A stretch of DNA of 64,000 nt from Bacillus_AB infantis_B (GCF_008180445.1 NZ_VTER01000001.1:62001-126000); one strand, 5' to 3'; shown: positions 51,730-60,090, counted from the first letter of the stretch. Numbers and translations are program-made. Notes: generated from the sequence alone by a model not told the origin.

Positions 51730-52302
51730 CTATACTTCTGCTTGTTTCTTTTGCATGGAAATGAATATATTGGTGATGATTTTAGAGACGAGGAAAAAAG
51801 CAATATAACATATGAATAAGTGGAAATAATTCACGCCCTTGAACATTCTGAAAAAATCTAAGCTGACTAATATAGGCTTAATGATAAAAGCAAATACAGC
51901 AGATAATAGCAATGAATATAAATAAAAGTTTTTCTGGTGATTCAATGTCCACTGGTAAAGAAGGATGAACATAACGGGAACAAATGATGCATCCAGGGCA
52001 AAGCTCGGGAGGACAGGCAGCAGTTCATAAGGGTACTCCCATAGACCCAGCCTGATTCCGATTGAATTTGTATAAGCAAACCAAATATGATAATTCAGTC
52101 CATAAAAACCCAGAAGCAGTATTTTACTTCGGTCAATTTTAAAATATAGAAGGATCAGCGGGACAATAAGAAGAATAATTACTGCCCATAGCTGCCAATC
52201 ATTAAAGCTCGAATACTCTTTCCAATAGTCAATCTGCTCACTGGAAAGAGCCCCTGCCTTTTCTCTTATATCCTTAAGCATCTCCCGCTGTCTCTCACCC
52301 AT
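51730..52302 (-). CDS. CBO0543 family membrane protein
   Basis: 190 residues, same layout as its neighbour: DWQLWAVIILLIVPLILLYF, KIDRSKILLLGFYGLNYHIW, MFILLYQWTLNHQKNFYLY and a C-terminal helix. ATG 52302 follows AAAGGTG; a GTG at 52311 is possible. It is transcribed in the same direction as the 50961 gene with 178 bp between, each with its own copy of a conserved upstream element. Confidence 0.82.
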   Translation of the reverse strand: MGERQREMLKDIREKAGALSSEQIDYWKEYSSFNDWQLWAVIILLIVPLILLYFKIDRSKILLLGFYGLNYHIWFAYTNSIGIRLGLWEYPYELLPVLPSFALDASFVPVMFILLYQWTLNHQKNFYLYSLLLSAVFAFIIKPILVSLDFFRMFKGVNYFHLFICYIAFFLVSKIITNIFISMQKKQAEV

Positions 52303-52358
52303 CAAATACACACCTTTACCTTAAATTTAGTTCAGTTATTCGTGCCATGCTGGCTATT

Positions 52359-52391
52359 GTCCCATCCGTGAAACTTTGTTTAGCACAGCCT
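52359..52391 (-). promoter_or_regulatory. conserved upstream element of CBO0543 gene, copy 2
   Basis: Plus strand begins GTCCCATCCGTGAAACTTTG. Closely matches 51681-51715 and lies 57 bp before the 52302 start. Confidence 0.5.
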
Positions 52392-52650
52392 GATAATGGG
52401 ATACAAGAATAGGTTTTGGTGTTACGGAACAAATTATTCAAAGAAGCATTAGAAAAGCACACCCACAAAAGAATGCAGACTAAGAATGCCTTGTCCAAGG
52501 CAAGGTTCTTGTGATTTTTTCCAAAAATCCTTAAATACATCCTGGAATGAATTTATGTCTTTTTAAGGGATTGCTTTGACATCAAGGCGCAGAGACAGCA
52601 GCCAGTTCAGTCACTAAGTTGAAAGTATGTTTCTTTATCATAAAACGAAA

Positions 52651-52679
52651 AAAATGCCAGCTGCAATGAGCCGGCATTT
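52651..52679 (-). terminator. terminator of the Rrf2 gene
   Basis: Arms AAATGCCAGCT and AGCCGGCATTT (one mismatch) with a T run on the minus strand, 25 bp after the stop. Confidence 0.8.
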
Positions 52680-52703
52680 CCCTGAAAAACGGTACAAACA
52701 TAT

Positions 52704-53120
52704 TTAATTGCTGTCCTGATTGACCAGTTCAACTATGTCCTTAATCGTATAGTCTTTTAAATATTCGCCAAGATGCTCTTCTGCTCCGATGAAGATGCTG
52801 AAGAGGACGTTCCGCATATTGGCCCCTACTATGCATTGTTCGTTGGATTCCGGACATTTTGGCTGCAGTGAGCCTTCAGAGGTAATTTTATAGATATCAC
52901 GCAAGTTGACCTCATCCAGCTCCCTTGCAAAAATAAATCCGCCGCCGGTGCCTTCCTTGGACTTGATAAAGCCATTCCTTTTTAACAGGCTCAATACTTT
53001 ACGGATCCGTACAGGATGAACCCCGGCGCTCTTGGAAATTGCCTCGCTTGTAGACATCCGGTCCAGCTGCAGCGCAAGATAGGCCAGGCTGTGAATGGCT
53101 AGTGTAAAGTCGCTGTTCAT
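52704..53120 (-). CDS. Rrf2 family transcriptional regulator
   Basis: 138 residues. The winged helix (about 10-65) has SEAISKSAGVHPVRIRKVLSLL and GGGFIFAR. Only two cysteines (Cys89 and Cys96 in PKCPESNEQC) occupy the region where Fe-S members such as NsrR or IscR have three, so it is probably a redox or non-Fe-S type such as YwnA or CymR-like proteins. TAGGAGG precedes ATG 53120. It lies 59 bp downstream of spx on the same strand and may be cotranscribed. Confidence 0.9.
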   Translation of the reverse strand: MNSDFTLAIHSLAYLALQLDRMSTSEAISKSAGVHPVRIRKVLSLLKRNGFIKSKEGTGGGFIFARELDEVNLRDIYKITSEGSLQPKCPESNEQCIVGANMRNVLFSIFIGAEEHLGEYLKDYTIKDIVELVNQDSN

Positions 53121-53179
53121 GGATAGCCTCCTAACTAAGCAGTGATCCCGGCCATTCTGCTTTTTTATTCATCAGCAGA

Positions 53180-53575
53180 TCAGTTGGCCATATTCTGCAT
53201 TTGCATGAATGAGAATGTACGCAGTTTCCGCGGAAGGAAACTTCTGATTTCTTCATCATTATATCCGACCTGCAGCCTTTTTTCATCAATGATGATCGGC
53301 CTTCTCAGCATCTGCGGGTTGTCAGCAATCAACTGATACAGCTCTTTAAGAGGAAGAGAATCGATTTCCATATCCAGCTGCTGATAAGCTTTTGATTTGG
53401 TTGAAATGATTTCTTCAGTCCCATTTTCCGTCATGCGCAGAATGGATTTAATTTCTTCAACAGAAAGCGGTTCGTTAATGATGTTTCTTTCAGTATACTC
53501 AATATTATGCTCTTCAAGCCATGCCTTTGCTTTGCGGCAGGATGTACAGCTGGATGATACATATAGATTGACCAT
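53180..53575 (-). CDS. spx: Spx/ArsC family redox regulator Spx
   Basis: 131 residues, the usual Spx length. The redox switch Cys10-Thr-Ser-Cys13, EIKSILRMTENGTEEIIST, Arg92 in LRRPIIIDEKRLQVGYN and the closing LPRKLRTF match Spx, which binds the RNA polymerase alpha C-terminal domain and redirects transcription during disulfide stress. AAAGGAG lies before ATG 53575. The upstream region holds inverted repeats at 53623 and 53698. Bacilli can carry more than one spx; whether this is the main copy is not certain. Confidence 0.92.
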   Translation of the reverse strand: MVNLYVSSSCTSCRKAKAWLEEHNIEYTERNIINEPLSVEEIKSILRMTENGTEEIISTKSKAYQQLDMEIDSLPLKELYQLIADNPQMLRRPIIIDEKRLQVGYNDEEIRSFLPRKLRTFSFMQMQNMAN

Positions 53576-53622
53576 TAATCATGCACTCCTTTAATGAAGA
53601 TATAATGTTATATAGTGATTAT

Positions 53623-53636
53623 TTTATGATCATAAA
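53623..53636. promoter_or_regulatory. palindrome upstream of spx
   Basis: Perfect 14-bp palindrome TTTATGATCATAAA, 48 bp before the spx start, in the likely promoter region. Confidence 0.45.
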
Positions 53637-53697
53637 TAAAGTGTAAAATAAAAAGTTACAGTTGCAGCAAAAAAATAAATACAGAATTGAATTCCTT

Positions 53698-53720
53698 ACT
53701 GTAATTTTAATATTTACAGT
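53698..53720. promoter_or_regulatory. inverted repeat upstream of spx
   Basis: ACTGTAA-N9-TTACAGT. A further half-site TTACAGT lies at 53656-53662. The spacing is typical of a dimeric repressor site. Confidence 0.45.
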
Positions 53721-53827
53721 TAAAAAAGTCAACCTGTTTCTTGCTTGGGGAGCTGGTCCTTGCATGTTCTTTACCAGCCCCCAGCGGAATTTTTTAACCA
53801 AGCATAAAAGCAGCATGCTCTGACGGA

Positions 53828-54832
53828 TTACTCTTTAGACAAAGCTTCATGATCGGCAGCTGCAGGAGGCGCTTCAAACCAGGCATTCTTAATCATAAGC
53901 TGCATGCCATCCTCAGCGATCAGGGCAACTTCTACATTCATTCTGGTATAAGCAGAAACAATATCCCTTCTTTGGCTGAGGGCGGCTGCTTCGCCATAAT
54001 AACTGATCGCTGCCGACAAAAGGCCAGTTATATGGAAAAGCATCAGCTTATCCGAAAATGGCGGCACAATTGAATCCGTCACTTCCGATTCAAAGACTTT
54101 GGGGACATGCAGGTTCTCTTCTTTCAGTAAAGATGCAAGTATTTCAAAGTGCTTTAAACAAAGCCCTCTTGCCCTTTCCATGTACGCCCTCACATCATTG
54201 GATTTGCAGACCTGGCTGAAGCCAAGCTCCAATACCATCTTCACCATCGTCTTCTGCATATTCAGAAAGACGCCGCTGATTTCAATCGCATTGATGGGCC
54301 TGCGTTTCCCAAGCCAGCCCTTCATATAACCGTTTTTGACAAAATGCACTTTCTGTTTATTATGGAGCGTTGGAGCTTTATCAATTATACCTTTTTGAAG
54401 AGCCACCTCGGTAGTGCGGTCATACAGCTCCAGAGCTTCTGAGGTACATTGCATAAAGTATTGCCTGATATCCTTCCGTGAGCACACTGACGTCGCGCCT
54501 GCATATCTTGTAAGCCCATGAAGTGCCATGATATGTAAATAAACGATTTTAAAAGCATCCGTAAATAATCCAGGGGCCTCTGGATTTACATCTTCTTCAG
54601 AAAAGCCTATCGGCAGAGGCTGATTCTCACTTTTCAGGAGCTTTTTAGTTTTTTCTAAATGCCGCTCTGACAGTTCTAGGGCGAACTCAAACACTTCCCG
54701 GATATTTTTGTCTTCTGAATCTTTCAGCATATGCTGCAGCACACAGCTTGATAAACTGTCATTAATGTATTGCGACCATATGACAGCATATTCAGAAGCA
54801 TTCATTTTTGTTTGGTGCTGGATCTGTTCCAT
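53828..54832 (-). CDS. DUF3231 family protein
   Basis: 334 residues formed by two similar helical halves. Each half begins with a segment containing a Tyr/Trp-rich helix and HL/HFE motif (ALELSERHLEKTKKLLKSEN and LCLKHFEILASLLKEENLH) followed by P-x-x-F/V-SEEDV-type loops. This internal duplication is typical of DUF3231, a bacilli family of four-helix-bundle proteins with unknown role. GCAGGGAGGG precedes ATG 54832. Confidence 0.85.
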   Translation of the reverse strand: MEQIQHQTKMNASEYAVIWSQYINDSLSSCVLQHMLKDSEDKNIREVFEFALELSERHLEKTKKLLKSENQPLPIGFSEEDVNPEAPGLFTDAFKIVYLHIMALHGLTRYAGATSVCSRKDIRQYFMQCTSEALELYDRTTEVALQKGIIDKAPTLHNKQKVHFVKNGYMKGWLGKRRPINAIEISGVFLNMQKTMVKMVLELGFSQVCKSNDVRAYMERARGLCLKHFEILASLLKEENLHVPKVFESEVTDSIVPPFSDKLMLFHITGLLSAAISYYGEAAALSQRRDIVSAYTRMNVEVALIAEDGMQLMIKNAWFEAPPAAADHEALSKE

Positions 54833-54947
54833 GCATTTCCCTCCCTGCTTATATCAGTTATTTTTAGCTTTTTTTATAAAATTATTTATCTTTAAACATA
54901 AAGGGAGGGTGCAGGTTTTTATTTCTATGCTGCCATTCATACAAAAA

Positions 54948-54969
54948 GGCCAAATCCCATGATCTGGCC
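54948..54969 (-). terminator. terminator of the SRPBCC gene
   Basis: Short stem GGCCA/TGGCC with a 12-nt loop and a T run on the minus strand. Confidence 0.5.
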
Positions 54970-54979
54970 CCGCTCATTC

Positions 54980-55492
54980 TCAAACCTTATTTCCTGACAA
55001 GAGTGCATCCAGTTTTTTCAGCTGAGAAGAGAACCCCTCAGCAGCCCCCATATCGATGATCTGCCTGATAGCTCCGCTGGAAGGAAATTCAGTGACTGAC
55101 ACATACCTGGTTTTTCCCCCTTCTTCACTAAATGTTGCCGTAATCAGGGTTTTTGGCAATGATTCATTAATATTTCCTTCTTCATCGGAGAAAGCATCTA
55201 TATGGACAATTTTCTCTGGTGCCGAGATTTCCTTATAGACAGCAAGCCCCCAAGATTCCATCCCATAAAATTCACCCTGGCTTTTGTCCTTGCAGGTCAT
55301 ACCATAATGCCATATCCCGCCAGGTTCAAATTCAAATTTCTTATTCTTCGTTTCCCATCCCTCAGGACCCCACCAGCTTTCCAGCAGTTTGGAATCTGAG
55401 AATGCTTTAAATACTTCCTCCCTTGGCGCATCAAAAATCCACTCCATTACCAGGTTATTGCCTTCTTCCCTCATAATCAGCTTTCCGCTCAT
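54980..55492 (-). CDS. SRPBCC (AHSA1-type) domain protein
   Basis: 170 residues with a START/Bet v1-like fold. The signature IFDAPREEVFKAFSDSKLL and WWGPEGWET open the domain, GEFYGMESWGLAVYKEI and ITATFSEEGGKTRYV follow. The AHSA1 group includes Hsp90-activator-like and many uncharacterised ligand-binding proteins. AAAAGGAGG precedes ATG 55492. The last residues form a helix over the ligand cavity. Function unknown. Confidence 0.9.
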   Translation of the reverse strand: MSGKLIMREEGNNLVMEWIFDAPREEVFKAFSDSKLLESWWGPEGWETKNKKFEFEPGGIWHYGMTCKDKSQGEFYGMESWGLAVYKEISAPEKIVHIDAFSDEEGNINESLPKTLITATFSEEGGKTRYVSVTEFPSSGAIRQIIDMGAAEGFSSQLKKLDALLSGNKV

Positions 55493-55678
55493 TTTTTCTG
55501 CCTCCTTTTCGTATGTTCCGCGCTGCCTTTAACTTCTGTCCGTTTTTATATTCAACAGGCAGTAAGCATTTCCTTTAGGCAGACTTCAATACATTTCGAC
55601 ATTCTTCTCTCAAAATGGCACCTGCACAATCAGCTCATTGCTGCATAGTTTATTGGAAATAACATTCCCTGGGAGAAA

Positions 55679-56326
55679 ATGAACATGACTGCTTATCTGG
55701 ATTACACTTCCCCGTCCCTTGCGTACGCTTTCGATGTGAATAAAAGCCCCCTTATGAAAAAAGACAAACATAACTTTATCAATATTCTGGGGATTGCCCA
55801 GCTGAATACCCTTGAAAATGTTTCCCTGCTTGATATATATCTAAGCACCGGCAATGCTGTAGAACCCCATTACCACCAGAACGCTGCAGAATTGGTCTAC
55901 TGCATATCCGGAACAGCCACTGTTTCCCTGCTGAATCCTTTTACAAAAAAAATCCAAAATTATACGATCGGACCAGGACAGGTTGCCAATGTACCGCAAG
56001 GCTGGTGGCATTACGAAGTAGCCCTGCAGGATAACACCCATCTTCTTGCTATTTTTAATGCACCAACGCCAGAAGTGATACTTGGTTCTGATATCCTGAA
56101 ATTTACACCGCCCAATATTATGGCAAACACCTACTGTATAGATGAAAACCAGTGGAAGGAGACGGTTGCCCAAGTGCAGCCTACAGCCTATATCGGACCC
56201 TCCAATAGCTGCAGCAAATCCAATAAAATGGCGCGCAGGCACCAATATTCTTATGGACATCAAGGTTCAACTTCCCGGCCATCCGCTTATAGCAGAGCAG
56301 GATACTGGCCCGTATATCCAGGATGA
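55679..56326 (+). CDS. cupin domain-containing protein
   Basis: 215 residues. The cupin core has motif 1 as VEPHYHQNAAELVYCISG (His, His and Glu metal ligands) and motif 2 as GPGQVANVPQGWWHYEV (final His). This resembles oxalate-decarboxylase/germin-like single cupins of bacilli spores. The Tyr/Ser/Gln-rich tail (HQYSYGHQGS...) is typical of coat-associated versions, although not proof. The start is ATG 55679 or ATG 55685. The gene stands alone on the plus strand. Confidence 0.85.
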   Translation: MNMTAYLDYTSPSLAYAFDVNKSPLMKKDKHNFINILGIAQLNTLENVSLLDIYLSTGNAVEPHYHQNAAELVYCISGTATVSLLNPFTKKIQNYTIGPGQVANVPQGWWHYEVALQDNTHLLAIFNAPTPEVILGSDILKFTPPNIMANTYCIDENQWKETVAQVQPTAYIGPSNSCSKSNKMARRHQYSYGHQGSTSRPSAYSRAGYWPVYPG

Positions 56327-56389
56327 ATGCATCATTCCACAAAAGGATTACGAAATTTAAATGCATCCCCGAAAAGAGGATAAATAAAA

Positions 56390-56420
56390 TCCGCCGCTTT
56401 CATGAATAGAAAGCGGCGGA
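56390..56420 (-). terminator. terminator of the 56446 gene
   Basis: Perfect 12-bp stem TCCGCCGCTTTC/GAAAGCGGCGGA with a 7-nt loop and a T-rich minus-strand exit. Confidence 0.85.
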
Positions 56421-56445
56421 CACCTTGGCAGAGTTAAGAATAGTT

Positions 56446-56724
56446 TTACTCATAGTTGTTTCTCTTCTTTACATTTGCTGTACTTTTCCCGGCACCAGAA
56501 GCTATAACTGCAGTAAACATAATGCAGGAAAAGGTATAGATTCTCTCGTCTTCAATGGGGACAAGCTCAGTGAGCATCATCCATGCTGCAAAAGGGAGTG
56601 TGATCGCCAATGCCCCGGCAGCCATTGTGCCTAATCTGTTGAAAAGTTTTTCACGAATTTTAAAGACAGGCTCTATTGCGAACTCTAATAGAAGACCCAG
56701 AGCTAATGGAATGGCTATAAACAT
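56446..56724 (-). CDS. small membrane protein, 92 aa
   Basis: Three hydrophobic segments (about 2-18, 32-50 and 62-80) and a basic tail NVKKRNNYE. GAGAGGAAAATAGG precedes ATG 56724. It starts 40 bp after the DUF4064-like gene and may share its transcript. No family recognised. Confidence 0.7.
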   Translation of the reverse strand: MFIAIPLALGLLLEFAIEPVFKIREKLFNRLGTMAAGALAITLPFAAWMMLTELVPIEDERIYTFSCIMFTAVIASGAGKSTANVKKRNNYE

Positions 56725-56764
56725 CCTATTTTCCTCTCTATATTTCGATAAATCCGGTCCCTGT

Positions 56765-57220
56765 TTAATAATCCGGATATGAAGGTTCTTTTTTCTTATT
56801 GGCTGTCAGGATCAAAATTCCGGAAGTTATCAGGAGGCCGGGAATAATTATTGTGGGCAGACTCAATACACCAACGACAATAAAAATAACAGCTGCGGCT
56901 TTAGGATTTTTCTTTATACTTAAAATGCCGGCCAGGTTAAGGAACAGCATAAGGAGCCAAAAAACGAGAAATATAATAAGCACAATTTCGACAAAATCCA
57001 TAGTACCGTCCGCCATCTCCCTGGCTGCTGCAGTTCCATCCTGCCCTGACATTTCCCGCTGGAATTTTGGATCGCTGCTGATAAGTTCAGTTAAAACATT
57101 CGCCGTAAACCCCCTTGAAACGAGGAAATAGAAGAGCCCTGCGGTAAAGTTAACCAAGACCGTGATGCCAAAAGAAATAAATCCCAGCAGTTTAGAAATC
57201 CTATAAGTTTCATCTGCCAA
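56765..57220 (-). CDS. DUF4064-like membrane protein
   Basis: 151 residues: a first helix (about 12-34), an external loop of about 45 residues (TELISSDPKFQREMSG...), then helices at about 75-98 and 105-137 with KNPKAAAVIFIVVGVLSL, a feature of DUF4064 proteins. TTG 57220 follows GGGAGGG. Function unknown. Confidence 0.75.
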   Translation of the reverse strand: MADETYRISKLLGFISFGITVLVNFTAGLFYFLVSRGFTANVLTELISSDPKFQREMSGQDGTAAAREMADGTMDFVEIVLIIFLVFWLLMLFLNLAGILSIKKNPKAAAVIFIVVGVLSLPTIIIPGLLITSGILILTANKKKEPSYPDY

Positions 57221-57386
57221 CTTTTTCCCTCCCTGCTCACCATGTAATTTTTTTCTGCTTTCTTGGAATTTCGGCCAATTCAGTTTTTCATTTCCTATCA
57301 GGAATCATTTACCTTTTTTATTGTATTCTTTGCCTCTTAATTATTCAATACTTCCGGTTATTCTTGTGCAGGCAAATTCATTGCCT

Positions 57387-57854
57387 TTAAATAAGCGGAC
57401 CTTTATATGGAATTTTCGGCATATTGATAAAGTCATAGCCGGCAATCTCATCTGTCTTAGTCAGGTATGCATGCAGACTTTCCACCAGCATCAAATTCGG
57501 GATGCTGGTTTGCTTTTCTTTTATCAAAATGATCGGCTTTTGCAGTGCATACGCATAGCCGAGCTCAAAGGCTGTCCCGCTGTCCACGGAATTTTCTTCA
57601 TAGTCGTGAATGGCAACTACCACGTCAGCACGCCGCAAATATCTTAAATCATTTTGGAAAACAGTCTTCCTCCAGGGATCAGAAGCGAAAGTCAGCTGTG
57701 GGAACTGGTAAAATCTCGCCGAGAAGAAATCAGCCACATATGGATTCTTCCTCAGTGCATTCTCAAGCCTTCCGATCCTTTCCAGCTGCTCTTCATTAAA
57801 AAAGGGGCTGGCGATAAAAACTCTTACCGTCCTGAAAAATTGAATATTTTCCAT
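57387..57854 (-). CDS. nucleoside 2-deoxyribosyltransferase family protein
   Basis: 155 residues. VFIASPFFNEEQLER opens the flavodoxin-like fold, ADVVVAIHDY is the second conserved strand and DSGTAFELGYAYAL carries the catalytic Glu of the family. Such enzymes move deoxyribose between bases or hydrolyse nucleotide N-glycosidic bonds. The FYQFPQLTFASDPWRK insert is consistent with the short bacilli form. GCGGAGGAATAACA precedes ATG 57854. Confidence 0.88.
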   Translation of the reverse strand: MENIQFFRTVRVFIASPFFNEEQLERIGRLENALRKNPYVADFFSARFYQFPQLTFASDPWRKTVFQNDLRYLRRADVVVAIHDYEENSVDSGTAFELGYAYALQKPIILIKEKQTSIPNLMLVESLHAYLTKTDEIAGYDFINMPKIPYKGPLI

Positions 57855-57918
57855 TGTTATTCCTCCGCATTTTTTTGTATATATATGTGCCGAAGGAATG
57901 TGATTATGTTAAATCCTT

Positions 57919-58356
57919 TTATTCGTCTTCCTCATTATACAAAGCTGCCTGTTTCAGCCGCAGCCGGTAAATGTAAAAGACAGGTATTCCGCCGCAAACT
58001 GCGATAATTACACCTAGGATCAGGCCATCATCCCATCCATAGCCCGGTGTAATGCTGATCAAATATGAAATGATGGCAGCCCCTCCGAGAATGGCTGATA
58101 TGCTTAAAATAAATGACTTTTTCGGGTTTTTTCCCTGTCTCTCATGCTCTACGCTCACACTCATGGATAGATAAGCAAATACAACCGAGGTTCCGATAAA
58201 AACAAGCCAAAGCGGATTCCCACGCATAGCTTCCATGCCGCCTTGCATTAAATCGTATGCAAGAATGCAAAGGATTCCCAGCGTCTGGACGATATAGACT
58301 ATCCGTACATGCTCCAAATTCCTTTGCTTCAAACGTTCATCGGTCATTTTTTTCAT
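57919..58356 (-). CDS. four-helix membrane protein paired with XRE regulator
   Basis: 145 residues. A charged N-terminus (MKKMTDERLKQRN) precedes helices at about 18-37, 46-66, 81-101 and 111-131. GGAGGAGCTGAG precedes ATG 58356, which overlaps the stop of the XRE gene (ATGA). XRE plus membrane-protein pairs of this sort are common in Firmicutes; the membrane partner may control the regulator. Family not recognised with certainty. Confidence 0.75.
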   Translation of the reverse strand: MKKMTDERLKQRNLEHVRIVYIVQTLGILCILAYDLMQGGMEAMRGNPLWLVFIGTSVVFAYLSMSVSVEHERQGKNPKKSFILSISAILGGAAIISYLISITPGYGWDDGLILGVIIAVCGGIPVFYIYRLRLKQAALYNEEDE

Positions 58357-58559
58357 CTCAGCTCCTCCTCTTCCACCCAAAATAATTCGTCCAGCTTTGA
58401 CTGGACTGCATAGCAGATCTGCAGGCACAGCTTTAAAGAAGGATTATACTTGCCCTTTTCAATCAAGCTGACCGTCTGCCTGGTTATTCCCACCCGGTCC
58501 GCCAGCTCTTGCTGGGTCAGCTCTGCCTGCAGCCGGGCCTGCTTTACATTATTTTTCAT
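58353..58559 (-). CDS. XRE family transcriptional regulator, small
   Basis: 68 residues that are almost only a helix-turn-helix: QAELTQQELADRVGITRQTV then SLIEKGKYNPSL, with the closing LDELFWVEEEE. This is the YozG/HigA-like minimal type. ATG 58559 is 5 nt after GGAGGAAA. Direct GGAATATATA repeats lie just upstream (about 58588-58620) and could be its operator. It is coupled to the membrane-protein gene downstream. Confidence 0.9.
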   Translation of the reverse strand: MKNNVKQARLQAELTQQELADRVGITRQTVSLIEKGKYNPSLKLCLQICYAVQSKLDELFWVEEEELR

Positions 58560-58647
58560 ATATTTTTCCTCCACCCAGAATGTAATATATATATTCCCTT
58601 TTGTAAATTATATATTCCATTCTCATATGTGGCGTCTTACGAAAAAA

Positions 58648-58670
58648 AGAGACAGGGTCGCCCTGTCTCT
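58648..58670 (-). terminator. terminator of the DUF2975/XRE pair
   Basis: Perfect 10-bp stem AGAGACAGGG/CCCTGTCTCT with a 3-nt loop; a T run follows on the minus strand. Confidence 0.85.
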
Positions 58671-58681
58671 TCAAACTTCTG

Positions 58682-58894
58682 CTAATGTTCTTCTCCCCGG
58701 TATTCGAGAATATCTCCCGGCTGGCAGTCCAGCGCCCTGCAGATGCTGTCAAGCGTGGAAAGCCGGACTGCCTTTGCTTTGCCGTTCTTCAGTATTGAGA
58801 GATTGGCCATGGTGATACCCACCCGCTCGGACAGCTCTGTAACACTCATTTTCCTTTTTGCCAGCATAACATCTATGTTAATGATTATTGCCAT
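58682..58894 (-). CDS. XRE family regulator, YozG-like
   Basis: 70 residues: MLAKRKMSVTELSERVGITM then ANLSILKNGKAKAVRLSTL and CRALDCQPGDILEYR, the compact Cro/CI-type fold of YozG. GAGGTGAAGCA precedes ATG 58894. It follows the DUF2975 gene by 9 bp, as in the B. subtilis yoaS-yozG arrangement. Confidence 0.9.
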   Translation of the reverse strand: MAIIINIDVMLAKRKMSVTELSERVGITMANLSILKNGKAKAVRLSTLDSICRALDCQPGDILEYRGEEH

Positions 58895-58903
58895 TGCTTC
58901 ACC

Positions 58904-59380
58904 TCAGATAGTCAGTTCATTTTCGTTTTTCATGGTTAGGGCGCTCCGCAGAAGCTCCTTCAGGACAGCTGCAAATACACTGATGACAAAAGAACAGAAA
59001 GCAATGGCTGCACCCATAAGGAAGACTCCTGGATGAAGGGCCCCGGCAGCTCCAACTCCGATGATCCCGGCAGCATATATAAGCCCCAAAGCAATGCCGC
59101 AATTCCTGATGCGGCGCAGCGACTGCACAGAGAAATCGGAAAAAGCAGTCTGCCCTTCAATGTATCTTAATAAATTCCATGATTCATACAGCGCAATGTA
59201 AAATGGAATCGCGGCCGCATACATGCCCAAAAGGACCGGCCATTTCAAATAAGCAAATTCAGGGTACTCTGCAGCTGCATCCCCTGCAAGTTCAGGCAGA
59301 AGAAAAATGCAGAGGAGTGCCACGATCAACCCCATAATAAGGATGGCGGCTTTCAGGAAACTCGTTATGGCCTTGTTCAT
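58904..59380 (-). CDS. DUF2975 family membrane protein, YoaS-like
   Basis: 158 residues with four membrane helices (about 8-28, 48-66, 92-112 and 118-140). The between-helix segment FSDFSVQSLRRIRNCGIALG is the best DUF2975 landmark. CGGAGGTACCTT precedes ATG 59380. It forms an operon with the YozG-like regulator. Proteins of this type are thought to modulate their partner regulator, but this has not been shown here. Confidence 0.85.
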   Translation of the reverse strand: MNKAITSFLKAAILIMGLIVALLCIFLLPELAGDAAAEYPEFAYLKWPVLLGMYAAAIPFYIALYESWNLLRYIEGQTAFSDFSVQSLRRIRNCGIALGLIYAAGIIGVGAAGALHPGVFLMGAAIAFCSFVISVFAAVLKELLRSALTMKNENELTI

Positions 59381-59493
59381 AAGGTACCTCCGGTTTATGA
59401 ATTATTATATTTATCTTAATACAGGTTTTATCGTATTTCAATAAAAAACAAATACATTTCAGTAAAAATCAAATGAATTTTAATATAAAACCA

Positions 59494-59522
59494 TTGACTT
59501 CATTTATTGATCTGCGATAAAT
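59494..59522 (+). promoter_or_regulatory. promoter of the 59557 gene
   Basis: TTGACT (59494-59499), 17 nt, ATAAAT (59517-59522), followed 34 bp later by the GTG start. Confidence 0.5.
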
Positions 59523-59556
59523 TATCATTACATTTCAATATTGGAGGCGGCTCATT

Positions 59557-60090
59557 GTGACATCTTTTTTACTTTTGGGTATCATCGGAATTGCTTTCTT
59601 GCTAATTCTGTTCAAAAAAAAACCCTCTCTAGAGGGAAGTGCAGCCAATCGGAAAATGGTAGATTTTTTAAGTAATTCTTCCTGGTTTCAAAGCCATTGG
59701 AGAGCTGGTTTGTTTTTATTTGTTTCCAATGCACTGCTATTTGCGGCAACACTCTTGATTTTGTATTCGCTGCTGTTTTTGAATATCCCTTATATACACC
59801 TGCTGATCATGTTCCTGGCAGCAGCCTTCAGCATCCGCTTATGGCTTGATATAAAACTGGCTTGGAGAGGCGCTGCAAAAGAGCGGTTGAAAGCGGGCTT
59901 GATTGGAAGCAGCTTTTATCTGATTATTTTCGTTATCTTTCTCTATCAGTTTGCATCGGCAAAGCCTGAATTTCCTGGTGATGATCCCTTCATGCGGGCC
60001 ATCGGTTTCTTCTTTGGAATGATTGTGGCTGCCGCAGCAGCGATTTCCTGTGTAGCAGCTATAGGATTTTCCAGTAAAGGACATGAATAA
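59557..60090 (+). CDS. membrane protein of unknown function
   Basis: 177 residues with five hydrophobic segments (about 3-20, 48-70, 75-95, 112-132 and 145-168). GTG 59557 follows GGAGGCGGCTC. It is divergent from the DUF2975 gene. The group II intron boundary lies one base beyond its TAA stop, so the reading frame was not broken by the insertion. No family recognised. Confidence 0.75.
   Translation: MTSFLLLGIIGIAFLLILFKKKPSLEGSAANRKMVDFLSNSSWFQSHWRAGLFLFVSNALLFAATLLILYSLLFLNIPYIHLLIMFLAAAFSIRLWLDIKLAWRGAAKERLKAGLIGSSFYLIIFVIFLYQFASAKPEFPGDDPFMRAIGFFFGMIVAAAAAISCVAAIGFSSKGHE

Larger units (their letters stand above)
52303..52703. other. intergenic region without a convincing gene
   Basis: Contains the second copy of the CBO0543 upstream element (52359-52391), a perfect-arm hairpin TGCCTTGTCCAAGGCA near 52490 and the Rrf2 terminator at 52651. 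A 74-codon frame at 52316-52540 has no ribosome binding site. Confidence 0.5.

Noticed and set aside
52316..52540. 74-codon frame between the CBO0543 and Rrf2 genes.
   Set aside because: No ribosome site and unconvincing composition. It overlaps the conserved upstream element of the CBO0543 gene.
56142..56360. Frameshift at the end of the cupin gene, since another frame continues to 56360.
   Set aside because: The in-frame Tyr/Ser/Gln-rich tail looks natural for spore-associated cupins and the core domain is complete.
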